From Closterium sp. NIES-65 (Eukaryota; Streptophyta; Zygnematophyceae; Desmidiales; Closteriaceae): DNA of 64,000 nt. Positions 9,966 to 20,385 of the stretch are shown here, one piece after another. A program made the position numbers and the translations under genes. A model generated the notes under the pieces. The model worked only from the letters and a program-made list of their open reading frames with translations, made no database searches and had not been told where the DNA came from. Where the stretch lies: contig CANXME010000532.1 of NCBI GenBank assembly GCA_948144175.1, positions 1,801,001-1,865,000 of the forward strand. Reading direction: 5' to 3'. Every line of letters starts with the position of its first letter. The first letter of the stretch is position 1.

Positions 9966-11496
9966 TGTGAAAGATGGAAGAGAGAAGAGGGCTGCACTAG
10001 CAAGAATGAGGATACAAATAGCAAACCCTAGAAGGGTTTTACTCGCTATAGAGAACCCCACTACAGGCTGGAGCATAAGATAACATTCTGACACACCCCC
10101 ATAGCCAAAGTGGGGTGTAATCAGCAGAGCAAGCAAAGCAGTACAAGCTCAGGGTGGATCACAATGTCACCACACATTCTGAGCACAAGTTCAAGAAGCA
10201 ATAGTTTAAAGTTCACAATTATGAGCAAAGCTAGTGGTAGTCACAACGGGCAAGTGAGGAGGAGGAGAGAGAGTGAGAGGAGAGGAGATAGGAGGCGACG
10301 GATGAAGCTGCAGACACACGGGCAACAGGAGGCACACTGGCACAGCAGCTACCGGAACAACGCTCCGGAATACTGGAGTAACTGGCCCCGCGGCTAAAGT
10401 AGCGGCAGACGAGCAACGGACCCACGGGCGGCTGGCACAGCTGGCTACGACTGGGCTACCGGACGAAGTCCCGGGAATACAGGTGCTGCTGGCGACACGA
10501 CGGCAACCTCCATTCAGCTTCCTTAAACTATCCCACTCCCCCTGGCATACACCCACTGCTACACCGCTAGCTCCACTCCCCCTTCACCCCCCCTTAGTAC
10601 CACTCCACCGGCTCCAACACGTCCACCCCCCCTCAGCGGCAGCTGCAGCACAAGGAGACGGAGGAGGAGGAGGAGCAGGGAACGGTACAGAGTGAAGTCA
10701 CCCCCATACCCCTCACCCCCAAACCCTAATTCAGAAGAATGGGGAGTAGGAGGGGTGGGGCGCTAGTAGAAGCACTGGGGGACAGCGGGGAGGGCAGGGG
10801 CAGCGAGGAACGGGCCCACCACGGGCCTGGTAGAGACGCCCGAGCCACGCGCAGGTGGCCCGAGCCGCGCGCGGGCCTGGCGCCGTCCATACGGGCCGCG
10901 CGCGGGCCTAGCGCCGCCCGTACGGGTCGCGCGCGGGCCTGGCGCAGCCCGTACGGGCCGCGCACGGGCCTGGCGCAGTCCGTACGGGCCGCGCGCGGGC
11001 CTGGCGCAGCCCGTACGGGCCGCGCGCTGCCTGTACGGGCCGCGCGCAGGCCACGACGGGCGACGGGGGGCGACGCGCGGGTCCCCGTCGCCCGTCGCGG
11101 CGCCTCCAGAGGGCGACGCGGCGAACGACGGGGCAGAAGCCCGCCGCGCGCCTCGGGGCGCACAGCGGGCAGAGAACCGCCGCGCGCCTCGGGGCGCATG
11201 GCGAGCAGAAAACCGCCGCGCGCCTCGGGGCGCACGGCGGGAAGGAAAACTGCCGCACGCCACGGGGCGCGCGGCTCAGAGAGTAGTGGTAGTAGTTGCA
11301 GCGGAAGCTAGGAGGTGGTAAGCCCACCCACAGGATCGATCCAAGGGGATCGACCTGCTCTGATAGCATGTGAAAGATGGAAGAGAGAAGGGGGCTGCAC
11401 TAGCAAGAATGAGGATACAAATAGCAAACCCTAGAAGGGTTGTACTCGCTATAGAGCACCCCACTACAGGCTAGAGCATAAGATAACATTCCGACA
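9966..11496 (-). mobile_element. Element N: 1.5-kb non-autonomous relative of the copia family
   Basis: Minus-strand insertion in the 3' LTR of A with perfect target duplication ATTCT (9961-9965 and 11497-11501). The 5' LTR is 11496-11369 and the 3' LTR is 10093-9966, 128 bp each with about five differences. The primer site TGCTATCAGAGC follows the 5' LTR (11368 downwards). The 3' side keeps the family 3' UTR and polypurine hairpin (10094-10215). No gag or pol remains. The interior holds a GC-rich leader (about 10840-11270) and about 500 bp of unrelated sequence (10230-10735). It must depend on proteins from full-length copies. Confidence 0.92.
10860..11270. repeat. Two tandem arrays in the leader of N (30-bp and 36-bp units)
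   Basis: 10860-11050: about five copies of a 30-bp unit with core CCGTACGGGCCGCGCGCGGG. 11145-11255: three copies of a 36-bp unit with core CCGCCGCGCGCCTCGGGGCG. Long open frames across these arrays on both strands are composition artefacts. Confidence 0.8.
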
Positions 11497-11587
11497 ATTC
11501 TCATTCCTCGTTTCTTATTACTCACACACCAGTGCAAGGCAGTTCAATCAGCATGTGTTACAACGCTTCTGCTAATACATAATTATT

Positions 11588-11729
11588 TGTCAGAATCCCA
11601 ACCACTAGACCATTGGGATAAAAGGGCTTGTTTTAGTAGCGGGTCAGTGCGCCCATAACCCTCCAGGCAAACGCGCCTGTAACCCCCCCTAGGATCGATC
11701 GGGGAGCTCACAGTGTAGCTCTACTGACA
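11588..11729 (-). mobile_element. TRIM solo LTR T4 (142 bp)
   Basis: A single TRIM LTR (minus strand TGTCAGTAGAGC..GGGATTCTGACA) flanked by a perfect TTATT duplication (11583-11587 and 11730-11734). It is closest to T3. The interior and second LTR are gone, as expected after LTR-LTR recombination. The A-box sequence TGGTCTAGTGG is kept but the B box is lost. Confidence 0.93.
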
Positions 11730-11743
11730 TTATTCTGAGTCTT

Positions 11744-12252
11744 AGGGTGCATTTTTGTGGGGACACTTGTGTCTCAATCACTTTGTGACACCCAAAAACA
11801 ACATAAAATATGTTGTGTCCCAAATGCGAGTCGCCTTTCAGCGACTTGTACTGTATTTTTTATTGGTCAGCGTGAAACGCGCTTACATCGCTGACGAATT
11901 ACGAAACGACCCGTCATTGTTAAAGAATCGCACGCGACTCGAAATGCCCGACACGACCACATGCACATGGACACCCGAAAATGCCAATTTTGCGAGGGAA
12001 AAGAATTCGCGCATCGAAACCACGCCCCTACTCGGAGGTTGAAAATACGGGTGTACTGTCACCCAGTCAAATGCACGCAACTGTACATTTCTTTTTTATC
12101 GCAGCCAATGAAATGTGTCCAAGTGAACCTGCCAATCTCCCGCCCTACGCCGCGGTACATTCGATGTTGGTGACGCGACATTGGGTATTTTTAACAGGCG
12201 CGACTTGGGAAAACGGGGATTGAGACACAAGTGTCCCCACAGGAATGTACCT
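11744..12252 (+). mobile_element. M1: about 0.5-kb inverted-repeat DNA element
   Basis: Imperfect terminal inverted repeats of about 35 bp bound the element (GTGGGGACACTTGTGTCTC left, its complement right, at 12217-12240). There is no transposase. The interior aligns in inverted orientation with M2: the left half of M1 matches the complement of the right half of M2. The outermost bases look like AGGG..CCT. I could not settle a target-site duplication, so the superfamily is open. Confidence 0.75.
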
Positions 12253-12552
12253 TGAGGGAACGTTTCTGTGGAGACACTTGTATCTCAATCCCCTTTTTTC
12301 CGAGTCGCGTCTACACATTTTTGCAATCTCGCGTCACAAAAAATGAGTGTAACACGAAACTGTGCGACCAGGCGAAATTTACAGCTGTGCTCATTTGATT
12401 GGATTTCAAACTTCACTGTGCACCTGTTTCTTCAACTGTCTAGTTCGGGTGGGGTTTTGACGAGCGAAACTTCTCACCCCGCGCAAGATTTTCACTATGG
12501 GATGTCCAGGTGCATTGACATTTCGAACCGCGTACAGAGTTGTTGATAGTGA

Positions 12553-12697
12553 TGTCAGGCATATATGCTATAGTCTGTGTAGGCTGTAGTGGGGCAATTC
12601 ATATGGGGTACAACACTTTAGGGTTTACTACTTGTACTCCTCATTCTGCTCAATGCATTCATTCCTCGATTCTAATCATGGTATCGAGCAGGTTCCC
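12553..12697 (+). repeat. Element C 5' LTR and primer binding site
   Basis: LTR 12553-12678 (TGTCAGGC..AATCA). TGGTATCGAGCAGG starts at 12679 and is the same initiator-Met-like site as in A. Confidence 0.92.
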
Positions 12698-12739
12698 TAG
12701 TGGGAACGCTACCTAGGGCCCACCACGATTTTTTTCCTG

Positions 12740-13675
12740 CCCGGAGCGCGCTTCACTCATGCCCGAGTCGCGCTCTGTGTGCCCTCCCTACCTTCGCGCC
12801 GCCCTTAGTGGCCCCTCTCACGGCCCCTTACGCCGCCCTTACGGCCCCTAGCGCCGCCCTCTACGGCCCCTCGCGCCGCCCTTACGGCCCCTTACGGCCC
12901 CTCGCGCTGCCCTTACGGCCCCTTACGGCCCCTCGCGCCGCCCTTACGGCCCTCGCGCGGCCCCCTTTCGGCCCCTCGCGGCGCCCTTTCCGGCCCCTTA
13001 CAGCCCCGTCGCCGCCCCGTTTCGGCCCCTTGCGGCCCCTCTGCGGCCCCGTCTAGGCCCCTTGCGGCCCCTCTGCGGCCCCTCTGAGACCCCGTCGCCG
13101 CCACCTACGGCCCCGTCGCCGCCACCTGCGGCCCCGTCGCCGTCACCTGCGGCCCCATCGCCGCCACCTGCGGCCCCGTCGCCGCCACCTGTGGCCCCGT
13201 CTCCGTCACCTGCGGCCCCGTCGCCGCCACCTGCGGCCCCGTTGCCGCCACCTGCGGCCCCGTCGCCGCCCCCTGCGGCCCCGTCGCCGCCCCCTGCGGC
13301 CCCGTCGCCGCCACCTACGGCCACGCAGCTGCCACCTGCGGCCCCGCCGCCACCTGCGGCCCCGTCGCCGCCACCTGCGGCCCCGTCGCCGTCACCTGCG
13401 GCCCCGTCGCCCTCCCCTAGCGGCCCTGTCGCCGCTCAGACGCCCAGCGACCGAGCCGCCAAGCAACCTAGCAGCCGAGCCGCCCACCTGCCGAGCAGCC
13501 GAGCCGCCCAGCAGCGGAGCCGCCCAGGAGCTGAGCCGCCTAGCAGCCGAGCCGCCGAGCCGCCGAGCCGTCCAACAGCCGAGCCGCCCAGACGCCGAGC
13601 CGCCCAGAAGTCGAGCCGCCTAGCAGCCGAGCCGCCCTGCCGCCGAGCCGCCGAGCCGCCCTACTGTCGAGCGGC
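12740..13675 (+). repeat. Element C GC-rich repetitive leader
   Basis: About 930 bp of short GC-rich tandem units. First come CGGCCCCTTACGGCCCC-like units, then 18-bp units around CGTCGCCGCCACCTGCGGCC (13090-13420), then GAGCCGCC-type units. Open frames giving SPPPAAP repeats or the reverse-strand GAATGPQ repeats are not taken as genes. Confidence 0.85.
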
Positions 13676-13750
13676 TGCTGTTCCTACCGGTGCGCCCTAG
13701 CCCTCCTTCTTCCGACTGGTAAGCTCACTCCCTCCTAGGCCACTGCAGTC

Positions 13751-14880
13751 ATGGCTACCCCCAGTGCCCTTAGTTTTGATGCGGAGGGACGTGGCGTTGA
13801 CTTTGAGGTCTGGGTCGATGACCTCCACCTGTTTCTCCAGTGCGATAGGGCAGACGGACTCTCTCTGTTCGATCTCACCTCTGGTGCCTCTCCTCCCCCG
13901 CCTGCTACTGCTGACAGCAGTGTTCGCTCACAGTGGGCCACACGCGATGCTGCTGCTCGCCTTGCTGTGCGTCGCCACTTGCCGACCACTGAGCGTGCAC
14001 ACTTTAGCCACTACAAGAGTGCTCAGACCTTGTACGACGTTGTAGTTGCACGCTACTCTTCCCCTGCCACTGCTGCACTGAGCCGCCTAATGCTACCGTA
14101 CCTCTTCCCTAACCTTGCTGCCTTCCCCACAGTCGCTGACCTCATTACGCACCTCCGCACTAGTGACACTCGCTACCGCGCTGCGCTTCCTGCTGAGTTC
14201 TGCGCCAAGAACCCCCCTCCCCATGTACATCACCCTCTACTACTTAGTCACCTGGCTCCCTGACTCTCTCCGTGTAGTCAGGGACCACTTCCTCTCAGTT
14301 TGCCCCACCACTCTCACCGTTGACCCTCGAGAAGAGCCTCCTAGCAGCAGAGAAGAGAATAGCCGCTCTAGGAGCCTCTCGTGGTGACCCTTGCACCCCC
14401 GTCTTTGAGGGGTGTTCCCCCTCCCCCCTCTTGCCCTCTGTTGCCTCTGCAGCTGCGGCCGACCTCGTTGGTTTCGAGTCGATCGGCGCTGCGTCTGCCC
14501 CGAGCGGGATACGCCGCACCAGCAAGGGCAAGGGGGGCAAGGGCGCTGGAGGGGCTGGCGAGGGCGGTGGAGGTGGTGGTGGAGGACGTGGAGGGGGTGG
14601 GGGTGGTGGTGGGAGTGGTGGCGGGGGTGGAGGTGTCGGTGGCAGCAGTGGAGGCGGAGGAGACGGCGGCGGTGGCGGAGGGAGCGGAGGCGGCGGAGGT
14701 GGTGGAGGCGGCGGAGGCGGCGGAGGTGGCGGAGGCGGCGGCGGCAGCAGCGGACCTGGTCGCAGCTCTGCGCAGAGGAGTGGCTCCGGTGGTGGTACGC
14801 GCCAGCAGCAGCAGCACACTCGTGAGACTCTATCCCCTCAGCAGCTTCGTGAGTGGTACGCTGCGCGTCAGCGCGGTGGG
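13751..14880 (+). pseudogene. gag: Element C gag, frameshifted
   Basis: Starts at ATG 13751 (MATPSALSFDAEG). The capsid-like domain is readable to about 14213, where an extra C in a C-rich run shifts the frame. A second change near 14326 (TVDPREE where relatives read TVDLLEE) shifts it again. From 14326 the frame is open through the basic SGIRRTSKGKGGKG segment, the poly-glycine tail (about 14560-14750) and QQLREWYAARQRGG. Relatives read gag and pol as one frame, and C does too apart from these lesions. Confidence 0.85.
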
Positions 14881-17800
14881 GGTACGGGTCCCTGCACCTA
14901 CGTTCTCCGCACCGGCGACCGCGCTGGTGAGCAGTGCAGGGGCCCGCACTCCACCCAGCGCTGCTTCGGCCGCCTGACGGACGCGTGGCGTCACCAGTTC
15001 TCTGAGGCCTCTGAGATCCCTCGCTGGGGAGAGCTGTCTAGGGCGGGGGTCGCTATCTTTGATCTTGATTTTGATGCTATTCTTGCTGCCCTGTATGCTC
15101 TTGCTGATAGTGTTGAGGGTGACTGTTACCTGTATGTTCCGCCTGACCCGGGCATTGAGCCTGTTGCTCTAGGCGCTGGTGAGTCTGCTGCTCTAGGTGC
15201 TAGCGTGTCTGCTGCCCCAGGTGCTGGTGAGTCTGCCCTCTCAGGTACCACGTCGGCTCAGGCCTTACACACCTTCACCCTTGACTCGGTTGCTTCCCGC
15301 TCCTTCTTTCGAGACCGCACCACACTTACGCCGCTTAGTCGGCTGGTTGCGGTCTCCCTGGCGGACCCCTCTGGGGGTCCTGTCCTTGCTCGCTTCTCCA
15401 CTGACTTACCGTGTCCGGCAGCCCCTTCTGGCACCCTGTCAGGTCTCTACCTCCCCTCGTTCTCTACGAACTTGGTGAGTGGAGCTGATCTACAGGATAG
15501 GGGGGTTGACCAGTTCACTCCTGCGAGACAGCGGGTGACCCACTGCATGTGTGCTCTGACAGGGCGACACTTGGCCACGTTCACCCGTCCGCCAGGGTCG
15601 AGCTTGTACACCCTCACTACTGAGTCTCCTCCGGCTGCTGAGCCTGGTCAGGTCGCTGCGTCGAGTCAGGTGTTTGCTGCAGAGTCCAGGTCTAGTCCTG
15701 AGTCTGCTCCCTGCTCGTGTCGTCTCCTGTCTCACTAGACTCTCCTTTGGCACCACCGCCTTTGTCACCCCTCTCTGCCTCGTCTCCGAGGCATGGCCTC
15801 CCGCTTCTTTGTCTCTGGTCTCCCCCGGTCTCTCCCTCCCCTACCTCCAGAGCCTGCCCCTACCTGCGTCCCCTGCGTCGAGGGGCGACATCGCGCCGCC
15901 CCTCACTCCTCCGAGTTTCCTCCGACAGAGGCTCCGTTGCAGACTCTTCACATGGACGTGTGGGGCCCCGCCCGCGTCTGTGGCCAGGGTCACGAGCGTT
16001 ACTTCCTGTTGGTGGTTGACGACTACTCGCGTTACACCACGGTCTTCCCCTTGCGCAGCAAGGGTGAAGTCACTGAGGTGTTGATCGACTGGATCCGCGC
16101 AGAGAGAGATTCGGCTCGGACTTTCCTGTTCTGCGTCTGCACTCTGACAGAGGCGGGGAGTTTACCTCTGCCTGTCTGGGAGCCTTCTGTCGTGCACAGG
16201 GCATCCGCCAAACCTTCACGCTTCCGGCCTCTCCACAGTAAAATGGGATTGCTGAGCGCCGCATTGGTATGGTCATGGACGTCGCTCGTACGTCCATGAT
16301 TCATGCGGCTGCCCCCCATTTTCTGTGGCCGTTTGCGGTTCAGTACGCGGCGCATCAGCTCAACCTTCAGCCCCGGGTCTCCTAGCCAGAGACCTCCCCC
16401 ACCTTGCGGTGGACGGGGAAGGTTGGCGATGCGTCTGCGTTTCGGGTCTGGGGATCTCGGGCGTTTGTCCACGACTTGTGTGCGGACAAGCTGTCTCCCC
16501 GTGCTGTTCCCTGCGTCTTCCTTGGCTTCCCCCCTGACGCGCCTGGTTGGCAGTTTTACCACCCCACCTCGCGTCGTGTTCTGTCCTCCCAGGACGTCAG
16601 CTTTGACGAGTCGGTGCCTTACTACCGTCTCTTCCCCTACCGCGCTGCGCCCCTTCCCCCGCCGCCGCTCTTCCTTGTGCCAGGTCCTCCCCCGGTAGAC
16701 CCCCTCCCCCCTCAAGGTCCTGCCCCGTCAGGTGTGTCCCAGGTAGACGCAGTCGAGCCTGTCAAGGTAGCTGTGAACTCTGGTGCTGCTAGAGGTGCTG
16801 AGCCTGCGGGTGCCGGGTCTAGAGGTGCTGAGCTTGCGGGTGCTGAGTTTGGGGGTGCTGAGCCTGGGGGTGCTGAGCCTGGGGGTGCTGAGCCTGGGGG
16901 TGCTGACTCTGGAGGTGCGGAGCCTGGGGGTGTGGAGCCTGGGGGTGCGGAGCCTGGGGGCACTGGGTCTGCTCGTGTGACCGCCGGCGGTGCCTTGTCG
17001 AGGCGGGAGCCACTCTCTCCGCAGGAGCTGCGCGACTGGTTTGCCCGGCGCTGGAGCCGTGCTGCTGGAGCTGGAGGTACTACTGTTGCTGCTGGTTCCG
17101 GAGGTGCTCGTACTGGCGGTGCTGGAGCTGCTAGGCCTGGGGGTGCTGCTGGGGCTGCTGGAGTTGGTCCTACTGGAGCTGCTGGCGGTACTGGAGCTGC
17201 CGGTCCTGCTATAGTTGGTGCTGCTGGAGTTGCTGGAGCTGGAGCTGCTGGGGGTGTTGGCGCTGGTAGTTCTGCTGGCGCTGGTGCGTCTGAGGGTGCT
17301 GGAGTTGACGCTGTTGGAGCTGGAGGTGCTGTTGGCGCTGGTGCTGCCGCTAGGGGTACTGGTGTTGTCCCTGCTGGTTCTAGAGGCGCTGCGCGGCCGC
17401 AGCCGTACTTCGTTCCGCTCCTTGAGCAGGTTTTTGGTCTCCCGCCTTCTACTGGTCCTGCTCCTCCCTTAGAGTGTCCACGGCCTGTCTAGTCGCAGTC
17501 ACAGTTATAGCCCGCCTCCCCTCTACCTGCTCCTTCTCCCTACACTGGTCCTACTGAAGGTCTTGCTGAGCTTCGTGAGCCTACGTCTCGTCCTGCGTCG
17601 CATGTTCGTGCTGCTCGCGCTAGTCGTCGTGCTCCGCGTCCTCGTGCGGTCCCAGACACACACCAGATGGCACTGCGTCCTTCCACTGCTCCTCTGCGTG
17701 TCCCGTTGCCGTCTCCTCCAGAGTCCTCTCTTCCTGTTCTCCCTGACCCGGCCTCTGACTCTCTTCGTGCTGCCAGTCCTACTATCACGCATCTCCTGGC

Positions 17801-19660
17801 CACTGTTGTCACTGACCCTTCCTTTGAGTCCACTGCTGCGTCTACCTTAGTGGCTGAGCTTGTCGACTTCGCTGCTCGCTGTCGTCTAGACTACGCCACT
17901 AGTCTTGTTGCTGAGTCCGAGTCTGTCTGTCCTCCGTCCGTCGGGGGTGAGTGTGCTCTTAGCACGGACGTCCTTGAGGACAGGCAGGAGGAGTTCCAGT
18001 GTTTTGCTGCTGCTTTGCCTCATCTCGTGTCCACGCTAATTGCCCCTGAGGGAGACCCGGATGCACCAGACATCCTGACTCCTCGATCGTACGCTGAGGC
18101 GATCGAGGGTCCCTACTCCTCTCAGTGGCAGTCAGCCATGGACGTAGAGATGGCTTCCTGGAAGTCCACAGGCATCTACGTCGACGAGGTTCCCCCACCT
18201 GGGGCGAACATCGTCAGTGGCATGTGGATTTTCAGGGTGAAGCGGCCGCCGGGTTCTCGGCCTGTCTTCAAGGCGCGTTACGTGGCTCGAGGCTTCAGTC
18301 AGCGGCAGGGAGTTGACTACTTTCATACCTTCTCTCCCGCCCCGAAGATGACCACTCTTCGGGTGCTGCTGCACATAGCCGCTCAGCGCGACTACGAGCT
18401 TCACTCTCTTGACTTTAGCATAGCTTTCCTGCAGGGCAGCCTGCACGAGGAGATCTGGCTGCGCCGCCCACCTGGCTTCACTGGGTCGTTTCCTCCTGGT
18501 ACCCAGTGGAGCCTCAAGCGGACAGTCTACGGTCTCCGCCGGGCGCCCCGTGAGTGGCACGACACACTGAGGACCACACTTGCGGCTCTTGGGTTTGCTC
18601 CTTCTATAGCCGACCCGTCGCTGTTTCTGCGCACCGACACCTCTTTGCCGCCGTTCTACATCCTCGTGTACGTCGACGACTTGGTCTTTGCCACTGCTGA
18701 CACTGCTGGACTCGCCCACGTGAAGTTCGAGCTGCAGAAGAGACACACGTGCACAGACCTGGGTGAACTGCGCAGCTACCTTGGCTTGCAGATCACCCGG
18801 GACAGAGCACAGCGCACCATTACCTTGACTCAGTCACACATGGTGCAGCAGGTCCTTCAGCGCTTCGGCTTCACGTACTCCTCGCCTCAGGCCACTCCTC
18901 TGTCTACTCGCCACTCGCTCTCAGCTCTGCCTTCGGATGAGTCCGTAGAGCCGAGTGGCCCGTACCCAGAGCTTGTTGGCTGCCTCATGTACCTGATGAC
19001 CTGCACACGACCAGACCTTGCATACCCTCTTAGCATCTTGGCACGCTATGTTGCTCCTGGGAGACACCGACCCGAGCACATGGCTGCAGCGAAGAGGGTG
19101 TTGCGCTACGTATGCAGTACGTCGGGCATGGGGCTAGTGCTTGGAGGGCGACGTCGAGTGGTCCTCACAGGTCACGCTGACGCTTCTTGGGCTGATGACC
19201 AGCCGACACAGCGGTCGTCACAGGGTTACACCTTCAGCCTTGGCTCCGGCTCTGTTTCGTGGCGGTCTACCCGCTCGTCTTCTGTTCTCACCTCCAGCTG
19301 TGAGGCTGAGATCTACGCGGGGGCCATGGCTGCACAGGAGCTACGCTGGCTCACCTACCTGCTGACTGACCTAGGAGAGCCGCCTCGTTCTGCTTCAGTT
19401 CTGTACGTAGACAACAAGGCCATGCTGGCCTTGTGTCGGGAGCACAGACTGGAGCACAGAACGAAGCACATCGCTCTTCGCTACTTCCTGGCTCGTGAGC
19501 TGCAGCAGCGTGGTCAGCTGCGCCTTGCTTACGTGGCCTCTGAAGCCAACACTGCTGATATCTTCACCAAGGCCCTTCCGCCTTGTGATCATTAGCGCTT
19601 CTGTGCTATGCTAGGTCTTGTGCCTACTTGGCCTCACTTGCTCACTTCGTGATCTTGTTT
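14881..19660 (+). pseudogene. pol: Element C pol: protease to RNase H, several stops
   Basis: Domains in order: Cys/His finger ([15 protein letters not shown].., about 14890), protease with LDSVASRSFF where relatives have DSGAS (near 15284), integrase zinc region and core (about 15745-16300), GGAEP linker (16790-16975), RT (18235-18690, YVDD intact) and RNase H (19150-19595). Defects: TAG at 15736-15738, a small deletion with frameshift near 16100, a TAG near 16385, TAGs at 17490-17492 and 17508-17510 (both CAG in relatives), and TAG at 19593-19595, which removes about the last 20 residues. The G-to-V change in DSG would also disable the protease. Confidence 0.9.
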
Positions 19661-19851
19661 GTACTGTACTCTTTCTATACCTGCACTTGCTTGTTTACCT
19701 TTATATATATGATCTTGCATGTGAACTGGCCTTGTGGCCTTGCTCTTGTGCTCGGACTGTGTGGTGACGTTGTGATCCACCCTGAGCTTGCTTTGCTTTG
19801 CTTGACTGGTCTTGTGACCCCTTGTTCTCCCCCACTTTGCCTATGGGGGTG

Positions 19852-20211
19852 TGTCAGGCATATACCGTCATCACCCGGATATAAGACAGTGTTGAATAGT
19901 AGACTGGGGTTGTCTATTATACGGGTGTCTCTTATAAACGGGGTAGCCTCATTATAAGACACCTATTTGTGTGTAGGGGCAAATGGCAAATGTATAACGA
20001 GGAAGTATCTTCTAAACGGATTTTTGTCCATTTATAAGACTGATTTTCTTAATGTATGAGATAAGACATACATGTCTTATATCCGGGCGATGACGGTATG
20101 CTATAGTCTGTGTAGGCTGTAGTGGGGCAGTTCATATGGGGTACAACACTTTAGGGTTTACTACTTGTACTCCTCATTCTGCTCAATGCATTCATTCCTC
20201 GTTTCTTATCA
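19852..20211 (+). repeat. Element C 3' LTR, interrupted by a MITE
   Basis: Parts 19852-19864 and 20099-20211 sum to 126 bp and match the 5' LTR apart from three bases. The preceding CTATGGGGGTG is the polypurine tract. 19711-19851 is the conserved family 3' UTR. Confidence 0.92.
19865..20096. mobile_element. 232-bp MITE with TA target duplication
   Basis: Terminal inverted repeats of 24 bp with one mismatch (left CCGTCATCACCCGGATATAA.., right its complement). It is flanked by TA (19863-19864 and 20097-20098), shown by comparison with the uninterrupted 5' LTR of C. The interior repeats TTATAAGAC-like motifs. TA duplication suggests mobilisation by a Tc1/mariner-type transposase, which is not encoded here. 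Confidence 0.9.
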
Positions 20212-20385
20212 AGTGACGGGTCAATATGCAACTCGTCCGCGACATTAGCGCGTTTCATGCTGACAAATAAAAATAGAGTAAAAGTCGCACAGGGGCGACA
20301 CGCGTTTGTGACATTTTATGTTTTAAGCTGTTTTTACGCGCCACAAAAGGATTGAGACACAAGTGTCTCCACAGGAACGTCCCCT

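Larger units (their letters stand above)
2369..11520 (+). mobile_element. Element A: degenerate copia LTR retrotransposon hosting T3 and N
   Basis: Full-length Ty1/copia element inserted in the old family-B LTR with target duplication CTCAT (2364-2368) and CTCAC (11521-11525). The 5' LTR is 2369-2496 (128 bp). The 3' LTR is 9857-9965 plus 11502-11520 (109+19=128 bp), split by element N. The LTRs differ at roughly four sites. Order: LTR, primer site, GC-rich leader, gag, protease, integrase, RT, RNase H, so copia type. A 375-bp TRIM sits at the gag-pol junction. Three premature stops, a frameshift and a changed RT active site make it non-autonomous now. Confidence 0.95.
1694..11740 (+). repeat. 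3' LTR of the old family-B element, split by T2, A and T4
   Basis: The LTR starts TGTTGGAAACA at 1694, right after a GAAGGGGAG polypurine tract, and aligns with the intact family-B LTR (26886-27329). It survives as 1694-1812, 2164-2368 and 11526-11587, plus a short diverged stretch to about 11740. Separating these are TRIM T2 (1813-2158), element A (2369-11520) and the solo TRIM LTR (11588-11729). The far end (CCCAACA in the intact copy) is not recognisable and seems lost or overwritten next to M1. Confidence 0.75.
12553..20211 (+). mobile_element. Element C: degenerate copia LTR retrotransposon
   Basis: The 5' LTR is 12553-12678 and the 3' LTR is 19852-20211, which is 126 bp once a TA-flanked MITE is removed. 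The two LTRs show three differences. Perfect target duplication AGTGA (12548-12552 and 20212-20216). The order is leader, gag, protease, integrase, RT, RNase H. It is close to A in sequence. Several frameshifts and TAG stops inactivate it, though the RT motif YVDD is intact. Confidence 0.95.
12255..20385 (-). mobile_element. M2: second copy of the M1 family, split by element C
   Basis: The left part is 12255-12552 and the right part 20217-20385. Together they give about 470 bp with terminal repeats AGGGAACGTTTCTGTGG and its near complement (CCACAGGAACGTCCCCT). It abuts M1 in opposite orientation. Copia element C is inserted inside it with an AGTGA duplication, so M2 is older than C. Confidence 0.78.

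Noticed and set aside
14295-14825. Reverse-strand poly-Pro frames opposite the Gly-rich gag tails
   Set aside because: Antisense of GGN repeats; the sense frame is the recognised gag.
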